Shown one piece after another: positions 15,344 through 21,774 of a DNA stretch of 21,774 nt. The notes under the pieces were generated by a model that had not been told where the DNA came from, did not search any database, and saw only the letters and a list, made by a program, of their open reading frames with translations. Source of the stretch: Oscillospiraceae bacterium (GTDB lineage: Bacteria; Bacillota; Clostridia; Oscillospirales; Acutalibacteraceae); NCBI GenBank assembly GCA_019417045.1, contig DXWE01000018.1, forward strand, positions 1-21,774, written 5' to 3'. Every line of letters starts with the position of its first letter. The stretch's first letter is position 1. The translations under genes were made by a program, and so were the position numbers.

Positions 15344-15362
15344 GCCGCCGGCAGCCGGCGGC
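15344..15362 (-). promoter_or_regulatory. Strong G+C hairpin in the leader of the acyltransferase-ligase-kinase operon
   Basis: GCCGCCGG / CCGGCGGC form a perfect 8-bp stem with a 3-base loop, between the promoter (15392-15421) and the ATG at 15297. Further down, TTTGCC and GGCAAA can pair just in front of the AGGAG site. There is no T-run, so it is not a terminator; a role in translation control or mRNA stability is possible. Confidence 0.5.
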
Positions 15363-15391
15363 ACCCTGTAGCCCCGGCTCATACAGGAAAG

Positions 15392-15421
15392 AGTATACCA
15401 CACACCGCTGTCCAATTGCAA
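15392..15421 (-). promoter_or_regulatory. Promoter of the acyltransferase-ligase-kinase operon
   Basis: On the - strand, TTGCAA (15416-15421), 18 bases, then TATACT (15392-15397) with TGG directly before it (extended -10). It predicts a leader of about 90 bases before the ATG at 15297. No other promoter is evident in the two tightly packed downstream genes. Confidence 0.7.
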
Positions 15422-15491
15422 GTGCCTGCCGGAAAAAGGCAGGATTTGGCCGCTTTTGTCTACGCCTTTGCAACAGAGGCCCTCAAGACAT

Positions 15492-15520
15492 GCATATTCC
15501 GGAAGGGGACGGGTATGCTA
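15492..15520 (+). promoter_or_regulatory. Candidate sigma-G (forespore) promoter of spoVAE
   Basis: GCATA (15492-15496), 17 bases, TATGCTA (15514-15520) resembles the sigma-G consensus (GMATR and CATNMTA) with one mismatch in the -10. It lies 20 bases before the spoVAE start, implying a very short leader that still includes the GGGGG ribosome site. Control by sigma-G is the rule for spoVA genes, which supports the call. Confidence 0.45.
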
Positions 15521-15540
15521 CCGGCAAAGGGGGAATATTT

Positions 15541-15912
15541 GTGGAATGGGATTGGATGATGCGGCTGAAGGCCTTTCTGGTCGGCGGCGGGATCTGTATC
15601 GTGGGGCAGCTGCTGATCGATCTGACCAAGATGACACCCGCGCGCATCCTGGTGCTGTTCGTGGTGCTCGGCGTGGCGCTGACAGCGGTGGGACTGTACG
15701 AGCCGCTTGTGGAGTTCGCCGGCAGCGGAGCAACCGTGCCGCTCACCGGATTTGGTTACACTCTCGCGACCGGCGTGAAGGAGGCAGTGGCGGAAAAGGG
15801 CTGGCTCGGCGCGCTGTCGGGCGGCGTCATTGCGACGGCCGGCGGGATCTCGGCCGCCATTGTGCTCGGCTGGCTGTGTGCGCTGGTGGCCAAACCGGGC
15901 GACAAATCGTAA
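15541..15912 (+). CDS. spoVAE: Stage V sporulation protein AE (SpoVAE)
   Basis: 123 residues from a GTG at 15541, chosen because AAAGGGGG lies 7 bases upstream; ATGs at 15556 and 15559 have no comparable site. The sequence closely follows SpoVAE(b): GGGICIVGQLLID, LTKMTPARILVLFVV, AVGLYEPLVEFAGSGATVPL, TGFGYTLATGVKEAVAEKGW, and a final helix ending in KPGDKS. Four hydrophobic helices are expected. SpoVA proteins form the channel that moves dipicolinic acid into the forespore and releases it at germination. The usual neighbours spoVAC and spoVAD are absent here: the gene stands alone, divergent from the acyltransferase operon and convergent with an ABC exporter. Confidence 0.95.
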   Translation: MEWDWMMRLKAFLVGGGICIVGQLLIDLTKMTPARILVLFVVLGVALTAVGLYEPLVEFAGSGATVPLTGFGYTLATGVKEAVAEKGWLGALSGGVIATAGGISAAIVLGWLCALVAKPGDKS

Positions 15913-15973
15913 ACAGAGCCGGCGCCGCGCACGCGGCATTCTCCTGCCATCGCCCACCGGCTGCTGTGATCGC

Positions 15974-16011
15974 CAAGAGGCCGGGACGCTTTGTAGCGTC
16001 CCGGCCTCTTG
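15974..16011. terminator. Long perfect hairpin between convergent spoVAE and ABC permease genes
   Basis: A perfect 17-bp stem (15974-15990 with 15995-16011) with loop TTGT sits between two convergent stops. Neither side has a good T-run (TTGCCTT on +, TTGGCG on -), so it may act as a bidirectional terminator of low U content or as a 3' stabiliser. Its arm shares AGAGGC and CGGGACG elements with the terminator at 139-170. Confidence 0.7.
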
Positions 16012-16013
16012 CC

Positions 16014-17624
16014 TTATGCCAATTCCATATTGTTCAGCATGCCGCGGCCGATCGCATACGTCCCGACCGTCTCGATCACATTCCAGAGGAGCAGCGGCAG
16101 CGGGACAAGCGCCGCCGGCAAACCCGGAACCAGTACCGCGAACACCACCGTCCCCACAATGCCCGGGATCGCGAGCACCAGCACCACCAACAGGAACAGG
16201 ACAAGCAGCAGTCCCCGGTTGGCGGGCCGGCCGAACAGGCGCCGTGACACGAGGTTGAGCGCCGTGAAGGTCCATCCGAATGACGCATACAGCAGCATGC
16301 ACATCCCCATGAGCAGCGGGTCCGCCCCGGCGATCGCGCCGATGATCGCGAACACCACCACCCCGTCAATCACCGACTGGAGCAGCGAGCTGGCGCTCGC
16401 CCACAGCAGCTTTTGAAAGGCGGGAGCGGGCACCAGATACAGGTAGGGCTTGTCGAGCTCCCGCCCCCACTGCCCGGCAGAGGTCAAAAACAGCTGCATG
16501 TACACCCCCATCCCGACGCACACAAACATCATCACTTCCGGGGAGACCGCATCCTCTGGCGAATCGCCGCCGGCGAACCGGAAGACGAGCGCCATGAACA
16601 GGCACAGCGCCAGCACAAACCAGGTCGTCCCGGTAAAGAACCACAGCCGGCTCTGCCGCCGCTGTTCCCGCAGGTGCTTGAAGAAAAAGCTGTTGGCACC
16701 CCATCCCCGCCGGATGCCGGTATCCCGTACCTTCGGGGTCTTGCCCACCTTGAACGCGGCAGCCGTGTTGCCCTCTTTCATACTCTGCCGGACCTCATAG
16801 GCGGTTTCCGCGTTTTGCAGCACATCCTCATAGTAATCGACGTCGCGCTTCCAGAAGACAAGCGCGCTGATCGCCGCCGTGGCGGCCAGCAGGGCGATGT
16901 ACACGAGCGCCTGCACCGTGTCACCCGCCATCAGCGCAAACGGGACTGCCCGCATCCAGCCGAACAGCGGCACCCAGTCGAGTACCGGCGACGACAGTGC
17001 GCCGAGCGCCGATTCCAGCGACAGCCCCTGCCGCAGCAGGACCCATCCCACATACAGCAGTGGCAGGATCCCGAGCGCGCCGACCAGCGTGCGCACCAGC
17101 CGGGTGCGCACCGGGCTGCCGTTCGTCACGCAGTACACCATCAATGCCATCAGCTGCGCCAGACAGATCATCAGCGCGAACGCGAGGAAGATGCCGGCCG
17201 TCTGCCCGATCGTCAGGCCGAACACGCTCATAATCATGCCGCCGTACACCACCAGGAACACCAGCGCCAGCAGCGTGGTGCCCATCTTCTTCATCAGCCC
17301 GTAGATCAGGATCTTTTTATTGGAGAGCGGGGAGCAGAACAGCATGTTGACATCCGAGAGGGTGAACAGGCTGGCACCCGTCTTGGTACCGGTGAAGAGC
17401 GTCGGCAGGGTGACGAGCATGAGCAACGCGAGAAAGATCCCCTGCAGCCAGCGGATGTCGGCCACCGCGCCGCCCTCGTCCTCGAACGCATTCGCGTTGG
17501 ACAGCGCGCCGAACAGCACCAGTGCGATGACGAACAGATACGCGATCAGCTTGGACGGGTGGTGCAGCAGCTCAAGCAGCGTATTTTTCACGGATTTCCG
17601 GATCAAAAACAGGATGGCTCTCAT
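16014..17624 (-). CDS. Large membrane subunit of a putative ABC exporter
   Basis: 536 residues. Many hydrophobic helices are grouped in two blocks (about 25-260 and 335-530) separated by a cytoplasmic segment (about 265-330) rich in charges (KRDVDYYEDVLQNAETAYE, KHLREQRRQSRLWFF). Phrases such as SDVNMLFCSPLSNKKILIYG and KPYLYLVPAPAFQKLLWAS are typical of the clostridial 'putative ABC exporter' permease family, in which these spots follow SD-x-x-LF-x-x-P-x-x-x-x-x-ILIY. It overlaps the stop of the ATPase gene by 4 bases (ATGA), so the two should form one transporter. The substrate is unknown; these proteins are distinct from the GldF-like permease at 3361-4071. Confidence 0.85.
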   Translation of the reverse strand: MRAILFLIRKSVKNTLLELLHHPSKLIAYLFVIALVLFGALSNANAFEDEGGAVADIRWLQGIFLALLMLVTLPTLFTGTKTGASLFTLSDVNMLFCSPLSNKKILIYGLMKKMGTTLLALVFLVVYGGMIMSVFGLTIGQTAGIFLAFALMICLAQLMALMVYCVTNGSPVRTRLVRTLVGALGILPLLYVGWVLLRQGLSLESALGALSSPVLDWVPLFGWMRAVPFALMAGDTVQALVYIALLAATAAISALVFWKRDVDYYEDVLQNAETAYEVRQSMKEGNTAAAFKVGKTPKVRDTGIRRGWGANSFFFKHLREQRRQSRLWFFTGTTWFVLALCLFMALVFRFAGGDSPEDAVSPEVMMFVCVGMGVYMQLFLTSAGQWGRELDKPYLYLVPAPAFQKLLWASASSLLQSVIDGVVVFAIIGAIAGADPLLMGMCMLLYASFGWTFTALNLVSRRLFGRPANRGLLLVLFLLVVLVLAIPGIVGTVVFAVLVPGLPAALVPLPLLLWNVIETVGTYAIGRGMLNNMELA

Positions 17625-18376
17625 ATCTCGCCGTCCTCCCGATGAGCGCTGCCTGTTCCCGCCTGCGCGCTGCCGTCCGGCCGCGACTCGGTGATGGAGA
17701 AGAACAGATCCTCGAGATCCTCGCCGCTCTGGGCGATGTCCGCACGGGTGCGCACCGCCGCGATCCGCCCGTTCATCATGATAAGCACCTTGTCCCAGAA
17801 CTCGTTAACGCTGTCGAGCATGTGGGTACTGATCAGCACCGACGCGCCGCCCTCCCGCATCTCCCGGAACACGGTCTTGAGCTCCTTGATCGCGTGGGGA
17901 TCCAGCCCGACAAGCGGCTCGTCAAACAGCACCACCTGCGGCGAAGGGAGCAGCGCGCAGCAGATACTCAGCTTTTGCTGCATCCCCTTGGAGAGCTCCT
18001 TGCCGAGCTTTTTCTGCTTGTCGGCCATCTCAAACCGATCGAGCAGCTCGGCGGCCCGCTTTTCCCAGCCCTCCACCTGGTACGCCCGCGCCACAAATTC
18101 GAGATGCTCCCCGACGGTGAGCGTCTCGAACAGCACCGGCAGCTCGGGTACATAGCCGAACAGCCGCTTGGCCTGCACGGATTTGGCGGGAAACCCGCCG
18201 ATCGTGATGGAGCCCTGGTAGCGCAGCAGCCCCGCGATGCACTTGATAGCGGTGGATTTTCCCGCGCCGTTGGGGCCGGCCAGCACGGTAATCTCTCCCG
18301 GCAGTACCTCAAAGGTCACGTTGTCGTTGGCGAGCACCTGTTTGTACCGTTTGGTCAGTCCGTTTACCTGCAGCAT
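17621..18376 (-). CDS. ABC transporter ATP-binding protein of the exporter
   Basis: 251 residues from the ATG at 18376, which has AGGAG 6 bases upstream and starts MLQVNGLTKRYKQVLANDNV; the frame is open further upstream but through the terminator. Walker A GPNGAGKST (34-42), signature LSKGMQQK (128-135), Walker B VVLFDEP (148-154) followed by GLDP, and H-loop His185 are all present. A C-terminal tail (about 205-251) is polar and Gly/Ser-rich. It pairs with the permease gene that follows with a 4-base overlap. The gap to the upstream foldase gene is only 62 bases and is mostly filled by a terminator, so expression may depend on read-through. Confidence 0.92.
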   Translation of the reverse strand: MLQVNGLTKRYKQVLANDNVTFEVLPGEITVLAGPNGAGKSTAIKCIAGLLRYQGSITIGGFPAKSVQAKRLFGYVPELPVLFETLTVGEHLEFVARAYQVEGWEKRAAELLDRFEMADKQKKLGKELSKGMQQKLSICCALLPSPQVVLFDEPLVGLDPHAIKELKTVFREMREGGASVLISTHMLDSVNEFWDKVLIMMNGRIAAVRTRADIAQSGEDLEDLFFSITESRPDGSAQAGTGSAHREDGEI

Positions 18377-18398
18377 ACCAATCTCCTCTCCAGATTCC

Positions 18399-18429
18399 AA
18401 AAAAGGCGCTGTACATACAGCGGCTTTTT
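18399..18429 (-). terminator. Terminator between the foldase-like gene and the ABC exporter
   Basis: CGCTGTA / TACAGCG form a 7-bp stem with a 2-base loop, followed on the - strand by six T (18399-18404). The + strand also ends in five T. It lies 10 bases past the foldase stop and 23 bases before the ATPase ATG, so it may act as a partial terminator within one operon. Confidence 0.8.
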
Positions 18430-18438
18430 CTCTTGTGT

Positions 18439-19713
18439 TTACGCGTCCAGGAAGTTCTTCGGATCGCACATCTTGATAGTCTTCTGGTTCACTTCCACCG
18501 TATAAGTTGCGATGACCTCCTTGACCTCTGCGTCAAATTCGTCCCACTTCATGTTATAGATGATCCCGTCGTGGCTCTCCTCGAAGTAGTCCTCGCGGCC
18601 CTCTCCTTCCGGATCGAGCCGGAGGATCAGCGCAGCGGTGTTTGTGGTCCCGTTTTTGTTGTACCGAACAATCTTGGCCGTGCCCTCCTCCACGCTCTGG
18701 ACCGCCTTCACAAGCTCCTGATCGCTCGCCTTCTCGGCCACCAGCGTCTTGAGGTTGGCGTCTGTCTCCTCTTCCTCTTCCTCGTCGTCGCCCGATCCGG
18801 TGGTGGTCGTGGTCTCATCGCCGCCCGCGGTGGTGGTCTCGCCATCCGGGCTCGCGGTGGTGGTCGTCTCTCCGTCCGTGGTCGTGCTCTCATCCGCCGT
18901 CGCGGCGGTCGTGGTGTCGCCCGTCGCCGCAGTGGTATCCGACCCGGTCGTTGTCGTGTCCGACCCGGTCGTCGTGGTCGAACTCGATGTGCTGTTGTCC
19001 TCCGTGTACTGCTCGATCGCCTTGTCGAAATCGCCGGTCTCGTTGTAGATCGCGAGATACCCTTCCAGCTGCTCGGTGATCTCGGCAATCTCCTCCTCGG
19101 GCAGCGCCTCGCCGTCACTGTCCACCAGGGAGATTTCAATGCTCTTATATGTCAGGTAATTCGCGTCAAAATAGGCGCGCAGATCCTCCGCCGAAATTGC
19201 CCGCTGGCCGCCCTCATCATACAACCCGTAAAAGAGTCCCTGTTCGTTGAATGTCCCGGTGATCATTTTACGATAATTGTCCTTGTTGAACCCCAGTGCC
19301 AGGATATTGCTGTTCGAGATACCCTCCATCTGGCTCTCCAGGTCCTCCTGATCCTCCGCCGACAGGGAGACTCCATATTTCTCCATCAGGCTGGCAATCG
19401 CCCGCTGCCGCACCAGGGAATCCTGGGCCATCTGCTTCATGTAGTCGGACAGCGGAAGATTCTGGGTGGCATCCCCCTCCCCATAGGGATAGGACTGCCC
19501 CCAGACATCCGATCCGTACTGCTCGTAATAATAGAGTCCCTGGTTATAATACAATTGGACGAACGCGTTGTACAGATTGGCCAGGTATTCGCCTGTAGTG
19601 ACATTTTCCCCATTGATGGTCATCGCGTATTCCGGGGTGGAACAGCCGGCAGCAGCCGCTGTCAGCAACAGGACACACAGCACGGCGCACACCGCGCGTT
19701 TCAGTTTCGACAT
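18439..19713 (-). CDS. SurA/PrsA-like foldase-type lipoprotein with Thr-rich insert
   Basis: 424 residues from the ATG at 19713 (AAGGAGG 9 bases upstream). A lipoprotein signal ends at AAG|Cys24, followed by STPEYAMTINGENVTTGEYL, the usual SurA/PrsA N-terminal entry (A.V.G..I...E). The helical chaperone-like part covers about 30-185 (NYRKMITGTFNEQGLFYGLY, ISAEDLRAYFDANYLTYKSI). A parvulin-like beginning (191-240; IEISLVDSDGEALPEEEI) is then broken by a Thr/Ser/Gly/Asp-rich insert (241-316) before the rest of the domain (about 317-424; GTAKIVRYNKNGTTNTAALI). It should sit on the outer face of the membrane and assist folding of exported proteins. Whether it has prolyl isomerase activity cannot be told. 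It is divergent from the metal-uptake operon. Confidence 0.82.
   Translation of the reverse strand: MSKLKRAVCAVLCVLLLTAAAAGCSTPEYAMTINGENVTTGEYLANLYNAFVQLYYNQGLYYYEQYGSDVWGQSYPYGEGDATQNLPLSDYMKQMAQDSLVRQRAIASLMEKYGVSLSAEDQEDLESQMEGISNSNILALGFNKDNYRKMITGTFNEQGLFYGLYDEGGQRAISAEDLRAYFDANYLTYKSIEISLVDSDGEALPEEEIAEITEQLEGYLAIYNETGDFDKAIEQYTEDNSTSSSTTTTGSDTTTTGSDTTAATGDTTTAATADESTTTDGETTTTASPDGETTTAGGDETTTTTGSGDDEEEEEETDANLKTLVAEKASDQELVKAVQSVEEGTAKIVRYNKNGTTNTAALILRLDPEGEGREDYFEESHDGIIYNMKWDEFDAEVKEVIATYTVEVNQKTIKMCDPKNFLDA
18766..18993 (-). repeat. Low-complexity Thr-rich coding repeat inside the foldase-like gene
   Basis: Residues 241-316 are built of short units such as TTTTGSD, GETTTT and ATADES, ending in a run of acidic residues DDEEEEEE. 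The DNA is a degenerate repeat of Thr codons (ACC, ACG, ACT), so length variation by slippage is likely. It would be exposed outside the cell and could be glycosylated or form a flexible spacer. Confidence 0.9.
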
Positions 19714-19762
19714 AAGACTTGTCCTCCTTGATTGCACACAGAGTAGTCATACACAGCTTAGT

Positions 19763-19791
19763 ATTATACAAGGAATTTGTGGATTTGTAAA
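19763..19791 (-). promoter_or_regulatory. Promoter of the foldase-like gene
   Basis: On the - strand, TTTACA (19786-19791), 17 bases, TATAAT (19763-19768), predicting a leader of about 43 bases before the ATG at 19713. The -10 is a perfect match. Confidence 0.85.
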
Positions 19792-19812
19792 CCATCTTTG
19801 CCGGGATCGGCT

Positions 19813-19828
19813 GGAAAAATATTTTTCC
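19813..19828. repeat. Perfect 16-bp palindrome between divergent promoters, possible operator
   Basis: GGAAAAATATTTTTCC is perfectly symmetrical. It lies 12 bases upstream of the -35 of the metal-uptake operon and 22 bases upstream of the foldase promoter's -35. It does not match the Zur or MntR consensus boxes known to me, so the regulator is unknown. Confidence 0.55.
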
Positions 19829-19839
19829 GTCTCTTCCTC

Positions 19840-19868
19840 TACACAAAAAAGGCAAAAAGAGGTATAAT
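19840..19868 (+). promoter_or_regulatory. Candidate promoter of the metal-uptake operon
   Basis: TACACA (19840-19845), 17 bases, TATAAT (19863-19868). The -10 is perfect; the -35 matches four of six consensus bases, as is common for regulated promoters. It lies 31 bases before the ATG at 19900. Confidence 0.65.
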
Positions 19869-19899
19869 AAACTATTCCCACAAAAACGGAGGCCCGCTC

Positions 19900-20604
19900 A
19901 TGGCAGAACAAATCCGGATCGTGGATCTGTACAAAATTTATAACCCCGGCGAAAACGAGGTACGCGCGCTGGACGGCGTATCGCTTTCGGTGGAGGAGGG
20001 GGAGCTTGTCGCGATCACGGGACATTCCGGATCGGGTAAATCCACTCTGATGAACATGCTCGGCTGTCTGGATGTTCCCACCCTCGGCGCCTATTATCTG
20101 GAGGGGCAGGATGTCTCCCAAATGACCGATGACAAGCTCTCTGAGATCCGCAACCGGAAGATCGGGTTTGTCTTTCAGGGATTCAACCTCATCCCGGGAC
20201 TCGACGCGGTGGAGAATGTGGAGCTGCCGCTGATCTATCGCGGGATCGGGCGGGACGAGCGCCGGAAGCTTGCGGTGGAGAGCCTCTCCCGGGTGGGCCT
20301 TCGCAGCCGGCTGCACCACAGGCCCTCCGAGATGTCGGGCGGGCAGCAGCAGCGGGTGGCGATCGCGAGGGCAATCGCAGCAAAGCCGCCGATCATCCTC
20401 GCGGACGAACCCACCGGCAACCTCGATACCCAGTCGGGTGCAGACGTGATGGACATTTTGCGGGAGCTGCATGATGAGGGCCGCACCATCGTCATCATCA
20501 CCCACGACGGGGAAATCGCGGCCTCGGCCAACCGATGCGTCTATATCCAGGACGGCCGGCTGGTGCGGGATACGGGCACCCCGGAAAGGACCGGTGAGCG
20601 ATGA
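19900..20604 (+). CDS. MacB/LolD-type ABC transporter ATP-binding protein
   Basis: 234 residues with GGAGG 7 bases before the ATG. It is a complete ATPase of the MacB/LolD/FtsE group: RALDGVSLSVEEGELVAITG, Walker A GHSGSGKST (41-49), Q-loop FQGFNLIP (92-99), signature MSGGQQQR (145-152), Walker B IILADEPTGNLD (165-176) and H-loop His202. Members normally energise FtsX/MacB-type permeases that work on lipoproteins, peptides or drugs. Here no such permease follows; the gene overlaps a ZnuA-like metal-binding protein gene by 4 bases (ATGA), so it is tied to metal uptake by position. Its partner may be encoded past the window or elsewhere. Confidence 0.93.
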   Translation: MAEQIRIVDLYKIYNPGENEVRALDGVSLSVEEGELVAITGHSGSGKSTLMNMLGCLDVPTLGAYYLEGQDVSQMTDDKLSEIRNRKIGFVFQGFNLIPGLDAVENVELPLIYRGIGRDERRKLAVESLSRVGLRSRLHHRPSEMSGGQQQRVAIARAIAAKPPIILADEPTGNLDTQSGADVMDILRELHDEGRTIVIITHDGEIAASANRCVYIQDGRLVRDTGTPERTGER

Positions 20605-21548
20605 GAAAAATCTATGCCCAGGTCGCGCTGCTGATGGCGCTGATCGTGATCCTGTCCGCGGGGATCACCGCCTTCACCGGCACGGTACGCCCACAGTCTC
20701 AGCGGCTGCGGGTGGTCGCCACCTTCTACCCCGTCTATATTGCCGCGCTCAATGTGGCCGGCGGGGTGGACGGCGTGGAGGTACAAAATCTCGTGGGGGC
20801 ACAGACCGGCTGCCTGCATGATTACCAGCTCTCCCCGGACAACCTGATGACGATCGAGGGCGCGGACGTGCTGGTGATGAACGGCGCCGGAGCCGAGCCG
20901 TTTCTCGATCCGGTGCTCGCCGCCCATCCGGAACTGCCGGTGGTCGACACGAGCGAGGGAGTGCCGCTGCTTGAAAGCGGGCACCTGCACCAGCACGGCG
21001 AGGAGGCCGAGCCGGCGCACGGGGACGTGGACGAACATGGGATCAATGAGCACATCTGGATGAGCCCGACCCGCTACATACAGCAGGTGGAAAATCTCCG
21101 GGACGGGTTGTGCGCGGCCGACCCATCCCATGCGGACGCCTACGCGCGCAACGCGGACGCCTATATCGCACAGATTCGGCAGGTGTGGACACAGCTGCAG
21201 GAGGCGGCGGCAGGTATCCCCTACCGGCATGTCGTCACCTTTCACGACTCCCTCTCCTACCTCGCCGAGGACCTGAACTGGGAGGTGGTGGCGGCGCTGT
21301 CGGTGGGGGAAGAGGACGGAGTGAGCGCAAACGATCTGAGCGCTGCGTACGACGCCGTCTCCCGCGCGGGGGACGTATTGTTCCTCTACGATACCCAGTA
21401 TCCGTCGCTGACCTATGACAACCTGACGCAGGCCGCCGCCCGGAGCGCCACCGTCTGGGTGGACACGGCGGTGGGCGGGCCGGACAGCCCGGACGCGTGG
21501 CTGCAAGCAATGACAAAAACGGCGCAGGCGCTTTTTGCGCTCGCCTGA
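20601..21548 (+). CDS. ZnuA/AdcA-like metal (probably zinc) ABC transporter substrate-binding protein
   Basis: 315 residues. The N-terminal hydrophobic segment (about 7-26) lacks a lipobox Cys, so it is a signal peptide or membrane anchor. The cluster A-I fold shows VVATFYPVYIAALNVAG, GCLHDYQLSP with His73, a His/Asp/Glu-rich loop (128-151; GHLHQHGEEAEPAHG, DEHGINEHIW) ending in His151, HVVTFHDSLSYLAEDL with His215, and LFLYDTQYPS with Asp264. Three His plus an acidic ligand and the His-rich loop are hallmarks of zinc-binding ZnuA proteins, though manganese cannot be excluded. It overlaps the upstream ATPase gene by 4 bases and is followed after 21 bases by a ZnuC-like gene. Confidence 0.93.
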   Translation: MRKIYAQVALLMALIVILSAGITAFTGTVRPQSQRLRVVATFYPVYIAALNVAGGVDGVEVQNLVGAQTGCLHDYQLSPDNLMTIEGADVLVMNGAGAEPFLDPVLAAHPELPVVDTSEGVPLLESGHLHQHGEEAEPAHGDVDEHGINEHIWMSPTRYIQQVENLRDGLCAADPSHADAYARNADAYIAQIRQVWTQLQEAAAGIPYRHVVTFHDSLSYLAEDLNWEVVAALSVGEEDGVSANDLSAAYDAVSRAGDVLFLYDTQYPSLTYDNLTQAAARSATVWVDTAVGGPDSPDAWLQAMTKTAQALFALA

Positions 21549-21569
21549 ACTCGGAAAGGGGGACACGCC

Positions 21570-21774
21570 ATGGCCGGCTGCGGACTGCACTGCCTGAAAG
21601 TGGAACATATTTCGGTCGCGCGGGGAGGCCACGAGATCCTGCACGATGTGAATCTGCACGCGCACTGCGGGGAACTGACCGCGGTGATCGGGCGCAACGG
21701 CGCCGGAAAATCCACGCTGTTCAAGGCCATTCTCGGCGAGCTGCCGCACACCGGCGGCGTGACCTTCAGCGGGC
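21570..21774 (+). CDS. Metal ABC transporter ATP-binding protein (ZnuC-like), cut by the window edge
   Basis: The first 68 residues are visible: AGCGLHCLKVEHISVARGGH, then Walker A GRNGAGKST and LFKAILGELPHTGGVTFSG, as in ZnuC/MntB-type ATPases. GGGGG lies just before the ATG at 21570. The Cys/His-rich tip (C-G-L-H-C) is unusual for a ZnuC and might bind metal, though it could be chance. The gene follows the ZnuA-like gene by 21 bases; the permease (ZnuB) would be expected beyond the window. Confidence 0.9.
   Translation, partial: MAGCGLHCLKVEHISVARGGHEILHDVNLHAHCGELTAVIGRNGAGKSTLFKAILGELPHTGGVTFSG

Noticed and set aside
18766..18993. Thr-codon repeat as a CRISPR or tandem-repeat array
   Set aside because: Units are degenerate, in frame and without spacers; it is a coding low-complexity tract.
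18433..19731. Long + strand frame of 432 codons opposite the foldase-like gene
   Set aside because: It is antisense to a lipoprotein with a clear signal, promoter and ribosome site; its low-complexity part mirrors the Thr repeat.

Overview
The window reads as a stretch of chromosome from a G+C-rich, endospore-forming Clostridia bacterium, probably Oscillospirales/Ruminococcaceae-like. The reasons are a SpoVAE sporulation protein, a YabE-like G5/3D cell-wall protein, Gram-positive lipoproteins, strong AGGAGG-type ribosome binding sites, several GTG/TTG starts, and Thr/Ser-rich low-complexity linkers in surface proteins. The taxonomic call is inference. I see no phage, transposon, CRISPR array, tRNA or rRNA.

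Layout. Positions 3-71 hold the last codons of an unidentified + strand gene, followed by an intrinsic terminator. Positions 184-5033 (- strand) are a four-gene operon: ABC ATPase, ABC-2 permease, GldG-like protein and DUF4340 protein, a Gld-type ABC system of unknown substrate. Positions 5133-7327 (-) hold mnmE (tRNA U34 modification GTPase) followed by a small HGSNAT-like membrane acyltransferase. Positions 7630-8682 (-) hold a YabE-like G5/3D protein behind a perfect-consensus housekeeping promoter. A 260-base segment with no gene but several inverted repeats separates it from a divergent + strand unit: dUTPase, an orphan oligopeptide-type substrate-binding lipoprotein, and a 58-residue membrane protein.

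Positions 11767-15297 (-) hold the most unusual block. It is a three-gene operon of a stand-alone E2-type acyltransferase whose catalytic His position is Glu, an acyl-CoA-synthetase-like AMP-forming ligase, and a YegS/DagK-type lipid kinase. Together they suggest an uncharacterised acyl-lipid pathway. Divergent from it is a lone spoVAE with a sigma-G-like promoter. Positions 16014-19713 (-) hold a SurA/PrsA-like lipoprotein with a 76-residue Thr-rich insert, then an ABC exporter pair behind a terminator. From 19900 to the end (+) is a metal-uptake operon: a MacB/LolD-type ATPase with no FtsX-type permease beside it, a ZnuA-like binding protein, and the start of a ZnuC-like ATPase cut off by the window edge.

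All calls come from reading the sequence and translated proteins; no database search was run. Promoters and terminators are pattern matches.
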